Of a stretch of 64,000 nucleotides of DNA, positions 11,218 through 21,240 are shown piece after piece (the stretch's first letter is position 1; each line of letters begins with the position of its first letter). A model generated the notes under the pieces. That model did not search any database. It saw only the letters and a program-made list of their open reading frames with translations, and was not told the DNA's origin. The position numbers and the translations under genes were made by a program. This DNA comes from Phymatolithon calcareum (lineage: Eukaryota > Rhodophyta > Florideophyceae > Hapalidiales). The stretch lies in contig OZ345357.1 in the NCBI GenBank assembly GCA_977006965.1, forward strand, positions 1,550,001-1,614,000. Reading direction: 5' to 3'.

Positions 11218-11326
11218 CGAACTTCGAAATGAGGGGGTGAATCTGTTCGCGATCGCATACAAGCGCTACACCATGTAGCGCTTCAATGCGATCACGGCGG
11301 GATTCACCCCCTGATTTCGAACTTCG
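11218..11326. repeat. 109-bp fold-back with ~53-nt arms
   Basis: The left arm begins CGAACTTCGAAATGAGGGGG and the right arm ends CCCCCTGATTTCGAACTTCG; within the arms AAGCGCTACA pairs with TGTAGCGCTT around a 4-5 nt loop. A few mismatches and one unpaired stretch break an otherwise continuous stem. Length and design resemble the repeat at 3743-3849, but the sequences differ. A hairpin RNA precursor or MITE are both possible. Confidence 0.65.
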
Positions 11327-13344
11327 AGCTTCGTGATGAAGCACAGCAGTTTCGTGTTCTGAGCGACCGGAAATTGTCCTCACCCTACCATGAGAATAAC
11401 GACGTCTGAAAAAGTGAGAACCCGAAGCCAATGTTGTACCATCTACATTTTAGAGCCTCATCGAGCACCCGTTGTTGTCTAGCGTCCTATTAAGGGTACA
11501 AGGGCAATCATTTCCCGATAACGATGCTATTCTAGAGTAGCTTTCGAGAGAGCGGAATCAGTTCATGAAGAGGCCCAGCGTCGCCTCGTTCGATAAACTG
11601 TCAGCAATTCACTTGGACATGAACATCCCGATTATCACTGCAACAAATCCCACTTTCAAAGAAAGAGTCGTCCTTCCCATTTAGCTTTATAGCGAGCGCT
11701 GAAGATTAGCCTGTTTCGGGCGGCATAGCCGTCCGTACTCTCTTTCTTCCGCAGCGTGCACGACCCACGCAAGATCGCTTCCCCCGTTTTGGATGTGAAA
11801 GGCTACATTGTTTTGGGCTGCGCGGAGGTTCGGAGACTTGTTGCAATTGCAAGCTTCCAGTCCAACGTGCCGAGAGAGCGCCTCTCACTGCCCCGGAACC
11901 CTTGCTACTAGACACATCCCACAGGCATCCGTGCTGAAATCCACAACCCCGCGCTCAACCGGGTGTTTCGTTACGAATAAGAAGCAGGAATATGCTATGA
12001 GACGGCTTGGTTAATACAGGTACTGCAACTTAGAACGGAGGTTTCCCAGGCTACAAACGACGCCCTCATTCGAGCAGTCGTCCGTAACCGATGCCGACGA
12101 TCTTGCACCACCCCGACCATGCAACTGCAAGCTCAGCACTCCACACGTACACTCTCGCTTGGCCTTGAAATAATCCCTACTTCCTCAGTCTATGTGAGCA
12201 GGTAAGGGTCTGACCCGGTCAGTGGCCCGGTCCTCCGAAATTGCTTTGCCCTCTTAGAACTCCCTCCTCTCATCTGGCCGAAGTTGCTGATCGGTACTCC
12301 TGGAAGCTCCAAGACTCGTGACACCGACTACTGGTGAACGAAGAGTTTGATCTCATGGTGTCGATACCAGGAACACAAACTCTTCGGAAAAACTATAGCG
12401 ATTCATTTTGGATGAATCGATTGTATTCTCGTTCCTGGACTACCGAAGCAGCCTCTTTTGCATCCCACTATCATGTTGGTCCATATTGTGACAGACACGT
12501 TAACGCCATTGAAAATGGGCCTTAGAACCATGACTCTCTCCATGTTGACAGCATCCGTAAGGATCGGCAGCCGGGATATATCGTAATGTAAAGAAGAACA
12601 GTACCCTAGCGTTTCGTGACAAGAGACGTATGCCTCTATCCTTTCCTGCCGCTCTATGAACCAGGCTCAAATGGATCTTGTGACGATGCTGCGGTACCTT
12701 CCCGTAGCTTCCGTCCCAGACAGCGCCAGCATCTCGGAGGCCGATGAAGTCTGCGCTCGCGGGTGAACCCAGCTTCGAACCGGGGAGACTGGTGGTTACT
12801 ACCCTTTGGGGTGTCTTATGAGAGTAGCGCAACTTTTACTTAAGAAACAAAAAAGTGCCACTCGGTGCCATGCTCTTCAGCTGTTGGCGGCAACTGGCAT
12901 TGTGGCCGTTTAAGTATATGCACATATTGGTATTGTCACTGTTTTTGCTCGCAGTTGACAATGGTATTGTTCTCATGTTATTGCGGATCTAACGTGACAG
13001 AGCGGAACAGAGCGTTTTGCGAACCAGTTACTCTGTCAGAGATAATCTGGCGCAAAAGGAAGGGTGGGAAATCTTAGGTGGCTTTTAGCATTGCACTGTT
13101 TTGAAGAACGTACAGCAGGTACCAGCACGTTGTCGTGATCGACAAGCAAATCGTGGATTTGGAATGTGTGACAATTCCGCTCAACACCTATCATGAAGGT
13201 GAACGAGGACGGGAAAAAGCTGCCACCTACAACTAGGAATACTTGCTCATGTTGTCAGAATAAGAGAGTTTAAGTTGTAATAAATAGACAGTTAGGTCTC
13301 AAGTTGAAAAAATATTATAGTGCCTATGCTACCCTAAGATACGA
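11327..13344. other. Intergenic, nothing recognised
   Basis: No convincing ORF, tRNA or repeat on either strand. A match to AGAGTTTGATC at 12343 is isolated and not part of an rRNA. The right end is the 3' side of the helicase gene. Confidence 0.4.
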
Positions 13345-16300
13345 TCACTTTCGCATCGTCTTGGCGAGTTCAATAACATTAAAAACAGGTCTCCGACCCT
13401 GCCTTTGTGCGGTTGACGATTTCGGTGCTCTTGCAGCTGTGCCCCTTGAAGGCCCTGGTGCTCTAGTAGCTGTCCCCCTTGATGGTCCCGATTCTCCTGC
13501 AGCTACGCTGTTTGAAGGTCCTGGTGTTATGGGTGCGCCCCTTGAAGGTCCCGGTGCCCTTGCTGCTGCGCCCATTGCTTGACCGCTACTCCGAGCGGCG
13601 CGATCCAGAATGCGGCGATTCCGAAATTCTGCAGTAAGACTTGCCGGAGTCTGAGCGGTGCGTTCCAGAAGGCGGCGCTTCCGAATTTCCAAAGCGAGGC
13701 TTGTCGGCTTGCGTGGAACCGCAACGCCAGCTAGAGCTGAGGCATTTGCGGGGAGGGTGCTCCACGGAGTTGGTCCCCCTCTCGAGCGCGTGTCGGACAC
13801 GAATTGAACTTCGGGCTCGCTACGGCGTTGTCGCTTGGTATCTCGCGAAGGAACCGACTCAGGCATTCTCTTTGTCACCCGGCGGGTTGGAGGATTATGT
13901 AGACGGGCGCTTGATATCGGTGGTTGGCGCCGAACATTGCCGCTCTTGATAATCTCCATTGTTCGCGGTTGCGGCGGCTCCGTCTCAGATGAATTATTCT
14001 CGCGCCTTCGAGTTACAGGAGCCAAAGGCCTCATGATATCTTCCATAGGTGAAGGCGTGCCACTCCTTGACCTCGATTGTTGGCGCCGAACGTTGCCGCT
14101 CTTGATAATCTCCATTGTTCGCGGTTGCTGCGGCTCCGTCTCAGATGAATTATTCTCGCGCCTTCGAGTTACAGGAGCCAAAGGCCTCATGATATCTTCC
14201 ATAGGTGAAGGCGTGCCACTCCTTGACCTCGATTGTTGGCGCCGAACGTTGCCGCTCTTGATAATCTCCATTGTTCGCGGTCGCGGCGGCTCCGTCCCAG
14301 ACGAATTATTCTCGCGCCTTCGAGTTACAGGATCCAAAGGCACGATATCTTCCGTAGGTGACGGCGTGCCACTCCTTGACCTCGATTGTTGGCGCCGAAC
14401 ATTGCCGCTCTTGATAATCTCCATTGTTCGCGGTTGCTGCGGCTCCGTCCCAGACGAATTATTCTCGCGCCTTCGAGTTACAGGAGCCAAAGGCCTCATG
14501 ATATCTTCCGTAGGTGACGGCGTGCCACTCCTTGACCTCGATTGTTGGCGCCGAACGTTGCCGCTCTTGATAATCTCCATTGTTCGCGGTTGCTGCGGCT
14601 CCGCCCCAGACGAATTATTCTCGCGCCTTCGAGTTACAGGAGCCAAAGGCCTCATAATATGTTCCGTAGGCGAAGGCGTGCCAGTGCGGCTGCGAGCTAA
14701 CGGGACTAGGGCGTCCAGGTCCAGAGTGGGGGGACTGACCGCGCGTGGGGCATCAGCCATTTCCGTGTCCCCGTACGCAATTGTGTATTTGGCATTGCCT
14801 TCCGGGACGGCCTTCGGTGTCGGCGTCGGCCGTCGTTCCCAGTCTTGAACGGACAAATCGGGTAGCTCGCCATCCACATGTGATGCAGGTCTGACGATAC
14901 GCGCACGCGCTTCGGGAAAGAGCTCACCGAAAAATTTCACGGGTACAGTGCGGTCTTTTTCGCTGCAGTGTTCGACGAAGTCGGCCCAATCCTTCGACCC
15001 AGCCGATAATACAGAGGAGTTTCCCACGACAATGACGGTGTGTTGGGCACGGGTAAGACCCACGTTCATACGCCTTTCATCCTTCACAAAACCAATGCCT
15101 CCAGAACCTGCACGCACAGTCGACAACAAAACAATCGACTTTTCACGGCCCTGAATCCCGTCAACTGTGTTGACTTCAATGTCAGCTCCGCACAGGAGGT
15201 CATCGTTTCGTATTTGCCATTTTAGTTCCTGGACTTGGGCACTATACGGAGACAGGACGGCAATCTCTCCAGCCAGTTGCTCCTTTGGATATAAGCGGAA
15301 CAGTGCAAGCAAAGCCGTGACAATCAGTTGCGCCTCGCCTTCGTTCTTTAACGAGCTTGTTCGAGTCTTGACTTCCCTTGTCGCGTTACAAAGGGAGGTA
15401 TCTAAAAACGTCAGAGGACCGAAACGTTTCTTCGGATCAAAATGGTACCTCTTGTGGTATCTGCTGACGTCCTTCACGTTCTCGCCGCATATCAGGCGCC
15501 CGTCATAAAATTGCGTGCTTGGGAACTGGCAAATCTCAGGGTGCATGCGGTACTGCGTATTCAATAGGTGCACCTCACTGCCAGGGCTTTCGGCAGCCCT
15601 TTCGAAAAACGACTTGCCACATGCAGCTTGAACAGACTTGTCATTTGACAAAACCGTTGCTGGGAGCTGGTTTGGATCTCCAATAAGAACACAATGGCGA
15701 GCCAGAGGCGGACTTTTTATGGCGTTCACAGCCCCACTTTCGTTCTGCCCAGCAACCTTGGCGCACCGCCCTGTGAGAGGGATTAAGATGTCCGGTTCTA
15801 TGCACTGCGCCGCCTCATCAACAATGGCAATATCAAAAGACCCAATCAAATGACTCATCTGCTCACTTGCGGATCCATTCAAGGTGCAAAAGACAACACT
15901 GGCTCCGTTGAGCGTTCTCACTAGGGCCCTGATGTTGTTGTTATTTCGCTCGTGGAAGCAGTTGTTCTCCTGATCTTTCAGGAAAGCAATTTTGCACTTG
16001 ATCTCATCCCGGTCTCTCTTAATATTCTCGATCCGGTCACTGTTCTTCCGGATGGTTACAAGAATTTCATCCCTTTCTTCGGCAGTTCTGCACTCCGAAA
16101 GCCACCCTCGTGCTTCATTTTGGTCTTTGTGCGCAGCATCAAGGTGTGAGTAAATATCTCGAAGCACTGCGTCTTGCTCCTTGATCCTTTCCAAGTTTTC
16201 CTTTTCTCCTACGGACTTAGACGACGTCCAGTCTGGATCCATCCTCGCCAAAGTCTTCAATTCCACTTGATTGTTTTCCTCAATGGAGGACCCTGTCCCG

Positions 16301-19300
16301 ATGCGAACGACACGGGGTGATGCATATTGGCCGTTGGGCATTGGTAGCCCTTTTTGCATCACCCTCTTCAAAATTTCATCTACAGCTGCGTTCGACGGAG
16401 CACAAACCAAAACGCGAAACGGTGCAACAGGTATGCGGCCTAAATTCGGCGCATTTTCCACCCTCAATCTGTTCTGCAACACACCGTTGCTGTTGCACAG
16501 CATCACCGACAGCAGTGCCAGAATTGTGGTGGTCTTCCCTGTTCCAGGAGGTCCTTGGACGAGGGAAAGACTGCTACTCGACGAGCTGCTTACACCCTGC
16601 GGTCGCCCTGAATAGTATCTGGCGTTGAGTTTGCCAGCTTGTTTTAAAACCACGTTAACCGCATCGGCCTGAGACGGGTTCACCACTTCAAGTTCAAGCA
16701 GCTTCTTCAACGACGGATCCATCAGGATACTGCCCTTCTTCATCCCCTTGGCAATCGCCCATCCCTCATCAGGCCTTAGCATCGTGCGCAAAATTCGTTC
16801 GGGGAGGCAGCTCGCTGACCATAACGCTTGAATTTGCCGCTGTTGAGACACCAGGCTAGTTACCCGAGTTGCCCATACTTTTCGGCCTTGGTCAATGAGA
16901 GGAAAGGTACCGCCTCTGGGAACCTGAACAGTGAAAACTGATTGTTTTCTACCGACGTCAGCCTTCGTAACCACTCCAAGACTAACACACATATCGCTTC
17001 TTGAATCTTCTTCCCTCGGACTCATCGAGGTTTCCAGTCTCAAAACGTCCGCCAGCTGCATGCCACAGGCCTTGAACTTGTTCTCCACATCCAAGTCACG
17101 GCCAAAAGATCTGATGTCGCCACCTCCGGTGAACCTTAAAGTAAGCTCCCACATGTCGTTCACTACCTTCATGGCAGAGCACAACACAAACGGCGCGAGA
17201 ACAAAACTGCGATCTCGGTTGGGAAGTTTTTCGAAATGAGCTCTTTCAACATCGACGTCTTGCATGACAGAAGCTCTAGCTTCGCTTGCCAAAACAGGAG
17301 TCCAAAACTTGACGTATGCTTCGGCGTCAGGAAACGTTCCGGGCATGGTTGTGTCCACAATCATTCCTCTGTAACCTTCATAATTCATACCCGGGTGTAA
17401 AACGCCTGCATGAAAGGAATCCATAGACCTCATATTGACATGGCGCTCTCGTGGGGTTAACGGATACAGCGGTTTCGGCCTGTCCACAGGAGGCGACTTC
17501 GGTTTGCGCGGTTTATCACGGCTTAGCGTCGCCCTAAGAGCCCTCTCCGCCCTTTCTCTTGCACCGGTCCGAAACTTTCCCAAATCTTTTGACGTCTTTT
17601 GGACCACGCGCCTCACAGGAAGTCTTGAAGGAAACTTGGGGACAATAGACTGCACGATTGGAAGCGCGGGGGCAGGACCCCTTGTTACAAATGATATCGG
17701 ATCAGGAGCCCTCGATGATGCGATTGCGGAAGCCTCTAGCCGGGCTTCAAGTCGCTTCCGAGCAAGGACAATGTCCTTTATCTTTTCCGACAGATTCAGC
17801 CCCTCTGCCAAAGCAACGCACTGGTCTTCGTCAAGAAGACGAGAAGATTTCTTGAGCACAGACTTGTATAAACGTCGAAGTTTTTCTGGTAGTGTTGTCT
17901 TTGACGCAACTGCGATGACCGTTTCGACCCAAGCTTTCCGCAACTCCGTCCCATTGAGGTCCACATCCGCAATCATGGCCAACACTTCGGCATGGACATC
18001 AATATTCCCCACGCGTGCGAGGGGTTCTATCAGTCTCCGTACTTGCCTTAGAGACCTTCCCATCCACAGCTCAAACGAATTGTCCTGTGTACGAACGTCT
18101 TCTGAGAATACGTTCCCTAAAAGACTGCAAACGGTATTCTGGGCATCGTCAAGCTCGGCGAAAAGAGGGAAGAGCTTCGCCCGCACGGCGTTTCCGTAAT
18201 GGACGAGATGGCACATGTGTTCGTCGAACGAATTTTTGAGCTCAAAAGACGAAAGAATTCGAGATGTTTGCAGAATCCCTTTCGCCGCTTGCACAGAACA
18301 CTCGGAATCGGAATCATCTCTAAAAGCTTTCAAAATGTAATACATTTTGTCATCTGATTTGCCAACCTCCATAACGCTCCGCATGAACTCGCTAGCTGCA
18401 TTTCGCATGGCACCGACGCGGCTCGCAAATAGATGACCACTGTGGTACGCCAGACGAGGTTTCCACCACGAATCTGAGTTGCGTTTCTGCTGCGAAAGAA
18501 AACGCGTCAGCGTATTTTGGATTTTTGACAGGCAGTCCAGGGCCGTCGAATCACCAAATGTCAGAGGCGAGTCCCAAAGTTGAAATTCACCTTCCACGCA
18601 ACGAAATGACGGCGACAATAAGCCCACAACCCTGTGCACCTCCAGCAGAATTTCTCCTAAACCTTTCTGAACCGCAGATGGATACGGAAGGAGCGCTTTG
18701 TTTGCATATAACTTATCCCACAAAGTTCCCATAAACGGGATAGGGCCTTTGTGATCAAGCATTTTCAGCCAGTCCTTCTGCCATACATCACACAAACACC
18801 GATATATCGTGTGGTCAAGACGGTCCTTCAACAAAATGGACAGTGGCTCTGTCCCGAGTTCACGGATGACTATCGTAGTCAACGGTTTCCCTAGAATGCA
18901 TCTGAGGACGTTGCATGCATCAGAGAGGAGAATCTCTGCGGAGAGAGAAATAGACAACTCTGTCATGGACTTGTCTCTGAGAAAGATGTCAAGCAACTTG
19001 TGCACTACTGCTGCATGGCGAAATGGTGGAACGGGAGCACCGCATTTATACCCATGCAATAGTACCCGGGCTGCAACCATCCGTCCACATTTAATGACTT
19101 CGATGTCATCCTTTCCAAGCAATGCAACCTCGGGTTTCCTGCTAATTTTCAAAAGAAAGTCCAATTGGTCAGTCATGAGTTCAGCACAAATTTTCGTCTG
19201 GGGTTGAGCTTCAACGACGGTCACATATAGCTGCAACAGACAAATCTGCACGTGATGTCTTCTGCGCATACGGGTAAATGCAGCTCGAATGCAACTTAAG

Positions 19301-20274
19301 ATTCTGGCGAAGGCTCTGTTGGCCTGCTCAGGCGTGCCCCAGGTCTGAGTTGGACAGGCCAACACCAAGCGTTGCAAAAGCTCGGAGGCAACTGAGACCG
19401 CGCACGCATAGCTGCTACCAATAACATCCATGAGCATGAGTCTTGCCTGACAGTGTTGCTGGGACAGCAAGTGTGAACTCTCGACCGGGCACATGTTCAA
19501 GACGAAGGTAAGCCCGTTGCAGACTGAAGGCACATCAAAAGCAGGTCGGGTTTTCGTTTTGGAAACCTCAGCCAAAAACGCAATGGCATAGTCGACGACG
19601 CGGTGCAGGTCACGCGGTGCCTCAGTGACGCAGATAGTGTTAAGTATATGCTTTTGCGTATCGCCTGCGCAGAAAACGGCGGCGGCAAAGAGTCCCGGGA
19701 GATTGTTTTGCCTTTCCTTTTTTTGGACTTCGTCCACAAGAACGTACCTCACCCAGGAGGGCTCGAGGTTCAAGGCGCGGATAATTGGTCGTCTGAGCGC
19801 CAAATCGGCACTTCCGAATATTTCAATGAATGTTGAGACGTGAATTTTGGTTGCGGTTTCGTCGGAGGTGTAAACAATTTTCGCTAGTCTGTGGAGAATG
19901 CGCCTGGAGTCTCGGGATAGCAGTTCCTCCTTGATGCGATCAATTTCAAGCGGCTGATAGTCCAAAGCGGCATTGCTTGCCCATTCCTCCACAATACGGT
20001 GATACTGGATGGCACATTTCTGACAATGCTGCACCTGCTTAACCGCGGTGATCCGGAATAATCCGTGCGCATCGGCCGCTAGTTGCGGTATTAGCGAGCG
20101 CATAGTGTGCGGGTAGTTGCAAAACCACCCCCTGTCGGACTCTGGGTGGCCACCGAGGCTAAGAAGTTCGGCAATCTCCTCCATGGCGTCGACTTCGCTT
20201 AGTGGGAGGGGGTGGTCTTCGGCCATGGTGTGGTCGAATAGTGAGGGTTGGTGTTGTTGAAGGATCCCGGACAT
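13345..20274 (-). CDS. SEN1/senataxin-like superfamily 1B RNA-DNA helicase
   Basis: One uninterrupted ORF of 2309 aa, ATG at 20274. The N-terminal ~1000 residues are helical and Sen1-N-like (early WFCNYPHTMRSLIPQ). The helicase core has Walker A QGPPGTGKTTT (~1240), motif II VDEAAQ (~1486), motif III GDPNQLPA (~1531), motif IV region TQYRMHPE (~1575), motif V TVDGIQGREK (~1704) and motif VI NVGLTRAQH (~1735). A long charged insert lies between Walker A and motif II (~1300-1440). The C-terminal ~450 residues are low complexity, with five 52-residue repeats and a Pro-Gly-Pro-Ser-rich tail. Sen1 proteins unwind RNA-DNA hybrids, terminate Pol II and suppress R-loops in the nucleus. UPF1 is the other candidate but lacks this N-terminal domain. 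Confidence 0.9.
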   Translation of the reverse strand: MSGILQQHQPSLFDHTMAEDHPLPLSEVDAMEEIAELLSLGGHPESDRGWFCNYPHTMRSLIPQLAADAHGLFRITAVKQVQHCQKCAIQYHRIVEEWASNAALDYQPLEIDRIKEELLSRDSRRILHRLAKIVYTSDETATKIHVSTFIEIFGSADLALRRPIIRALNLEPSWVRYVLVDEVQKKERQNNLPGLFAAAVFCAGDTQKHILNTICVTEAPRDLHRVVDYAIAFLAEVSKTKTRPAFDVPSVCNGLTFVLNMCPVESSHLLSQQHCQARLMLMDVIGSSYACAVSVASELLQRLVLACPTQTWGTPEQANRAFARILSCIRAAFTRMRRRHHVQICLLQLYVTVVEAQPQTKICAELMTDQLDFLLKISRKPEVALLGKDDIEVIKCGRMVAARVLLHGYKCGAPVPPFRHAAVVHKLLDIFLRDKSMTELSISLSAEILLSDACNVLRCILGKPLTTIVIRELGTEPLSILLKDRLDHTIYRCLCDVWQKDWLKMLDHKGPIPFMGTLWDKLYANKALLPYPSAVQKGLGEILLEVHRVVGLLSPSFRCVEGEFQLWDSPLTFGDSTALDCLSKIQNTLTRFLSQQKRNSDSWWKPRLAYHSGHLFASRVGAMRNAASEFMRSVMEVGKSDDKMYYILKAFRDDSDSECSVQAAKGILQTSRILSSFELKNSFDEHMCHLVHYGNAVRAKLFPLFAELDDAQNTVCSLLGNVFSEDVRTQDNSFELWMGRSLRQVRRLIEPLARVGNIDVHAEVLAMIADVDLNGTELRKAWVETVIAVASKTTLPEKLRRLYKSVLKKSSRLLDEDQCVALAEGLNLSEKIKDIVLARKRLEARLEASAIASSRAPDPISFVTRGPAPALPIVQSIVPKFPSRLPVRRVVQKTSKDLGKFRTGARERAERALRATLSRDKPRKPKSPPVDRPKPLYPLTPRERHVNMRSMDSFHAGVLHPGMNYEGYRGMIVDTTMPGTFPDAEAYVKFWTPVLASEARASVMQDVDVERAHFEKLPNRDRSFVLAPFVLCSAMKVVNDMWELTLRFTGGGDIRSFGRDLDVENKFKACGMQLADVLRLETSMSPREEDSRSDMCVSLGVVTKADVGRKQSVFTVQVPRGGTFPLIDQGRKVWATRVTSLVSQQRQIQALWSASCLPERILRTMLRPDEGWAIAKGMKKGSILMDPSLKKLLELEVVNPSQADAVNVVLKQAGKLNARYYSGRPQGVSSSSSSSLSLVQGPPGTGKTTTILALLSVMLCNSNGVLQNRLRVENAPNLGRIPVAPFRVLVCAPSNAAVDEILKRVMQKGLPMPNGQYASPRVVRIGTGSSIEENNQVELKTLARMDPDWTSSKSVGEKENLERIKEQDAVLRDIYSHLDAAHKDQNEARGWLSECRTAEERDEILVTIRKNSDRIENIKRDRDEIKCKIAFLKDQENNCFHERNNNNIRALVRTLNGASVVFCTLNGSASEQMSHLIGSFDIAIVDEAAQCIEPDILIPLTGRCAKVAGQNESGAVNAIKSPPLARHCVLIGDPNQLPATVLSNDKSVQAACGKSFFERAAESPGSEVHLLNTQYRMHPEICQFPSTQFYDGRLICGENVKDVSRYHKRYHFDPKKRFGPLTFLDTSLCNATREVKTRTSSLKNEGEAQLIVTALLALFRLYPKEQLAGEIAVLSPYSAQVQELKWQIRNDDLLCGADIEVNTVDGIQGREKSIVLLSTVRAGSGGIGFVKDERRMNVGLTRAQHTVIVVGNSSVLSAGSKDWADFVEHCSEKDRTVPVKFFGELFPEARARIVRPASHVDGELPDLSVQDWERRPTPTPKAVPEGNAKYTIAYGDTEMADAPRAVSPPTLDLDALVPLARSRTGTPSPTEHIMRPLAPVTRRRENNSSGAEPQQPRTMEIIKSGNVRRQQSRSRSGTPSPTEDIMRPLAPVTRRRENNSSGTEPQQPRTMEIIKSGNVRRQQSRSRSGTPSPTEDIVPLDPVTRRRENNSSGTEPPRPRTMEIIKSGNVRRQQSRSRSGTPSPMEDIMRPLAPVTRRRENNSSETEPQQPRTMEIIKSGNVRRQQSRSRSGTPSPMEDIMRPLAPVTRRRENNSSETEPPQPRTMEIIKSGNVRRQPPISSARLHNPPTRRVTKRMPESVPSRDTKRQRRSEPEVQFVSDTRSRGGPTPWSTLPANASALAGVAVPRKPTSLALEIRKRRLLERTAQTPASLTAEFRNRRILDRAARSSGQAMGAAARAPGPSRGAPITPGPSNSVAAGESGPSRGTATRAPGPSRGTAARAPKSSTAQRQGRRPVFNVIELAKTMRK
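13935..14690 (-). repeat. Coding tandem repeat, 156-bp (52-aa) units in the helicase tail
   Basis: About 4.8 units at 156, 156, 153 and 156 bp spacing (anchor CTTGATAATCTCCATTG at 13945, 14101, 14257, 14410, 14566). Each unit encodes SRSRSGTPSPTEDIMRPLAP and then TRRRENNSS...RTMEIIKSGNVRRQQ. Units are almost identical at the DNA level; one lacks a codon. Every unit carries a GTPSP(T/M)ED block, a possible proline-directed phosphorylation site, plus basic patches. Confidence 0.9.
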
Positions 20275-20573
20275 TGAAGAGGATTTTGGCGGTATAAATA
20301 AGATGACCGCAAACGGGATTTTGGTGTGGCGAGATTTTGACGCGAAATAGGCAAAGGGTATGATAGAGAATACACGTGTTGCCGCAGTGCACTGCTGTTT
20401 TTCGGCCCCACTTTTAGGATTTCATTGCACAACGAGACGTTTTGTACACACTCATGTGCAAACTGCATATCTATGATACTCCTGAAAACGTGAAATTTGC
20501 TTTATTTTTTAGCCTGTTCCACACATTGTATGGAACCAAAGCGGTGCACTGCAGTACTGTAATTTGCACTGCA

Positions 20574-21240
20574 CTGGTTCCACGCAAGAACTTCACCAGC
20601 TCCAGATGTACAGTCAGACCTCGATAAATGGATGGGCAATGTGGAATGGTCCAATATTCTGAAAATCGAGGTTATTCTCAAGTCGAATTTTGAATCATAA
20701 GTTTTGGATCACACGTGTGCCGAACAGTAGCCATATTCTACTGTACTGTATGCCAATGGCAGGAGAAACATGAAAAGTACTTACAGTATTCTACGAGTGA
20801 GGATATGCTCCGTGTCCGCTAAACAAAATTATAACAAAATTTAAGGTATGCCCCGTGACCTCGAACATGAAGTAATGCTCCTATCAAATATTCTAGAATC
20901 CTTTAATTTTCGTTAAATTTAGGCGGATACGGTATTCGTGGAGCACTCGATTATGCTGCTAACCGAGGTTATTCTAAAAAAGAGGTTCCATTTATCGAGG
21001 TCTGACTGTACTGTACTTGAAAGCCTCCAGCGCGAGCGTGCTGACCGTTAACTTCATTTGGTGGTGTGCTCTCCACATATATTTCCACTGCGTTCGAGGC
21101 ATAAATTATGGCAAGGTTTCGCAATAAGTGCACCGTTCCACGCAAGAGCTGCACCGGCTCCAGATGTACTTGAAAGCCTCAAATGTGAACGTCGGGCCCG
21201 TTAAATTCATTTGGTAGTTTTCTCTTCCCATATTTAATCA
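20574..21240. repeat. Tandem direct repeat (~0.15 kb unit), first copy interrupted by a MITE
   Basis: Copy 1 contains TTCCACGCAAGAACTTCACC, CTCCAGATGTA and, after the inserted element, CTTGAAAGCCTCCAG and CTTCATTTGGTGGT. Copy 2 (from about 21134) contains TTCCACGCAAGAGCTGCACC, CTCCAGATGTACTTGAAAGC and TTCATTTGGTAGT without interruption. Copy 2 therefore preserves the empty site. Confidence 0.75.
20611..21013. mobile_element. pogo-like (Tc1/mariner) MITE with TA duplication
   Basis: The left end CAGTCAGACCTCGATAAATG and the right end (CATTTATCGAGGTCTGACTG, then TACTG) are inverted; TA flanks both sides (20609-20610 and 21014-21015). The CAGT start and the ACCTCGATAA subterminal sequence resemble pogo/Tigger ends. 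The element has no coding capacity (about 0.4 kb). The uninterrupted GATGTACTTG in the neighbouring repeat copy shows that one TA was duplicated on insertion. The left end seems to lack 5 bp (CAGTA) present at the right end. Confidence 0.75.

Noticed and set aside
12341-12360. AGAGTTTGATC, resembling the 5' end of bacterial 16S rRNA
   Set aside because: The similarity stops after about 11 bases; no further rRNA sequence follows.
12720-12800. tRNA-like T arm (GGTTCGAAGC with a CCCGG/CTGGG stem) on the minus strand
   Set aside because: No acceptor, D or anticodon arm can be paired with it at the right distance.
13935-14690. Regular repeats that could suggest a CRISPR array
   Set aside because: Units are 156 bp, nearly identical throughout with no variable spacers, and encode protein repeats in a eukaryotic gene.
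13835-14848. 337-codon plus-strand ORF with regular repeats (WRRTLPLLIISIVRG)
   Set aside because: It mirrors the helicase tail repeats on the other strand; the SEN1 frame is continuous with conserved helicase motifs.
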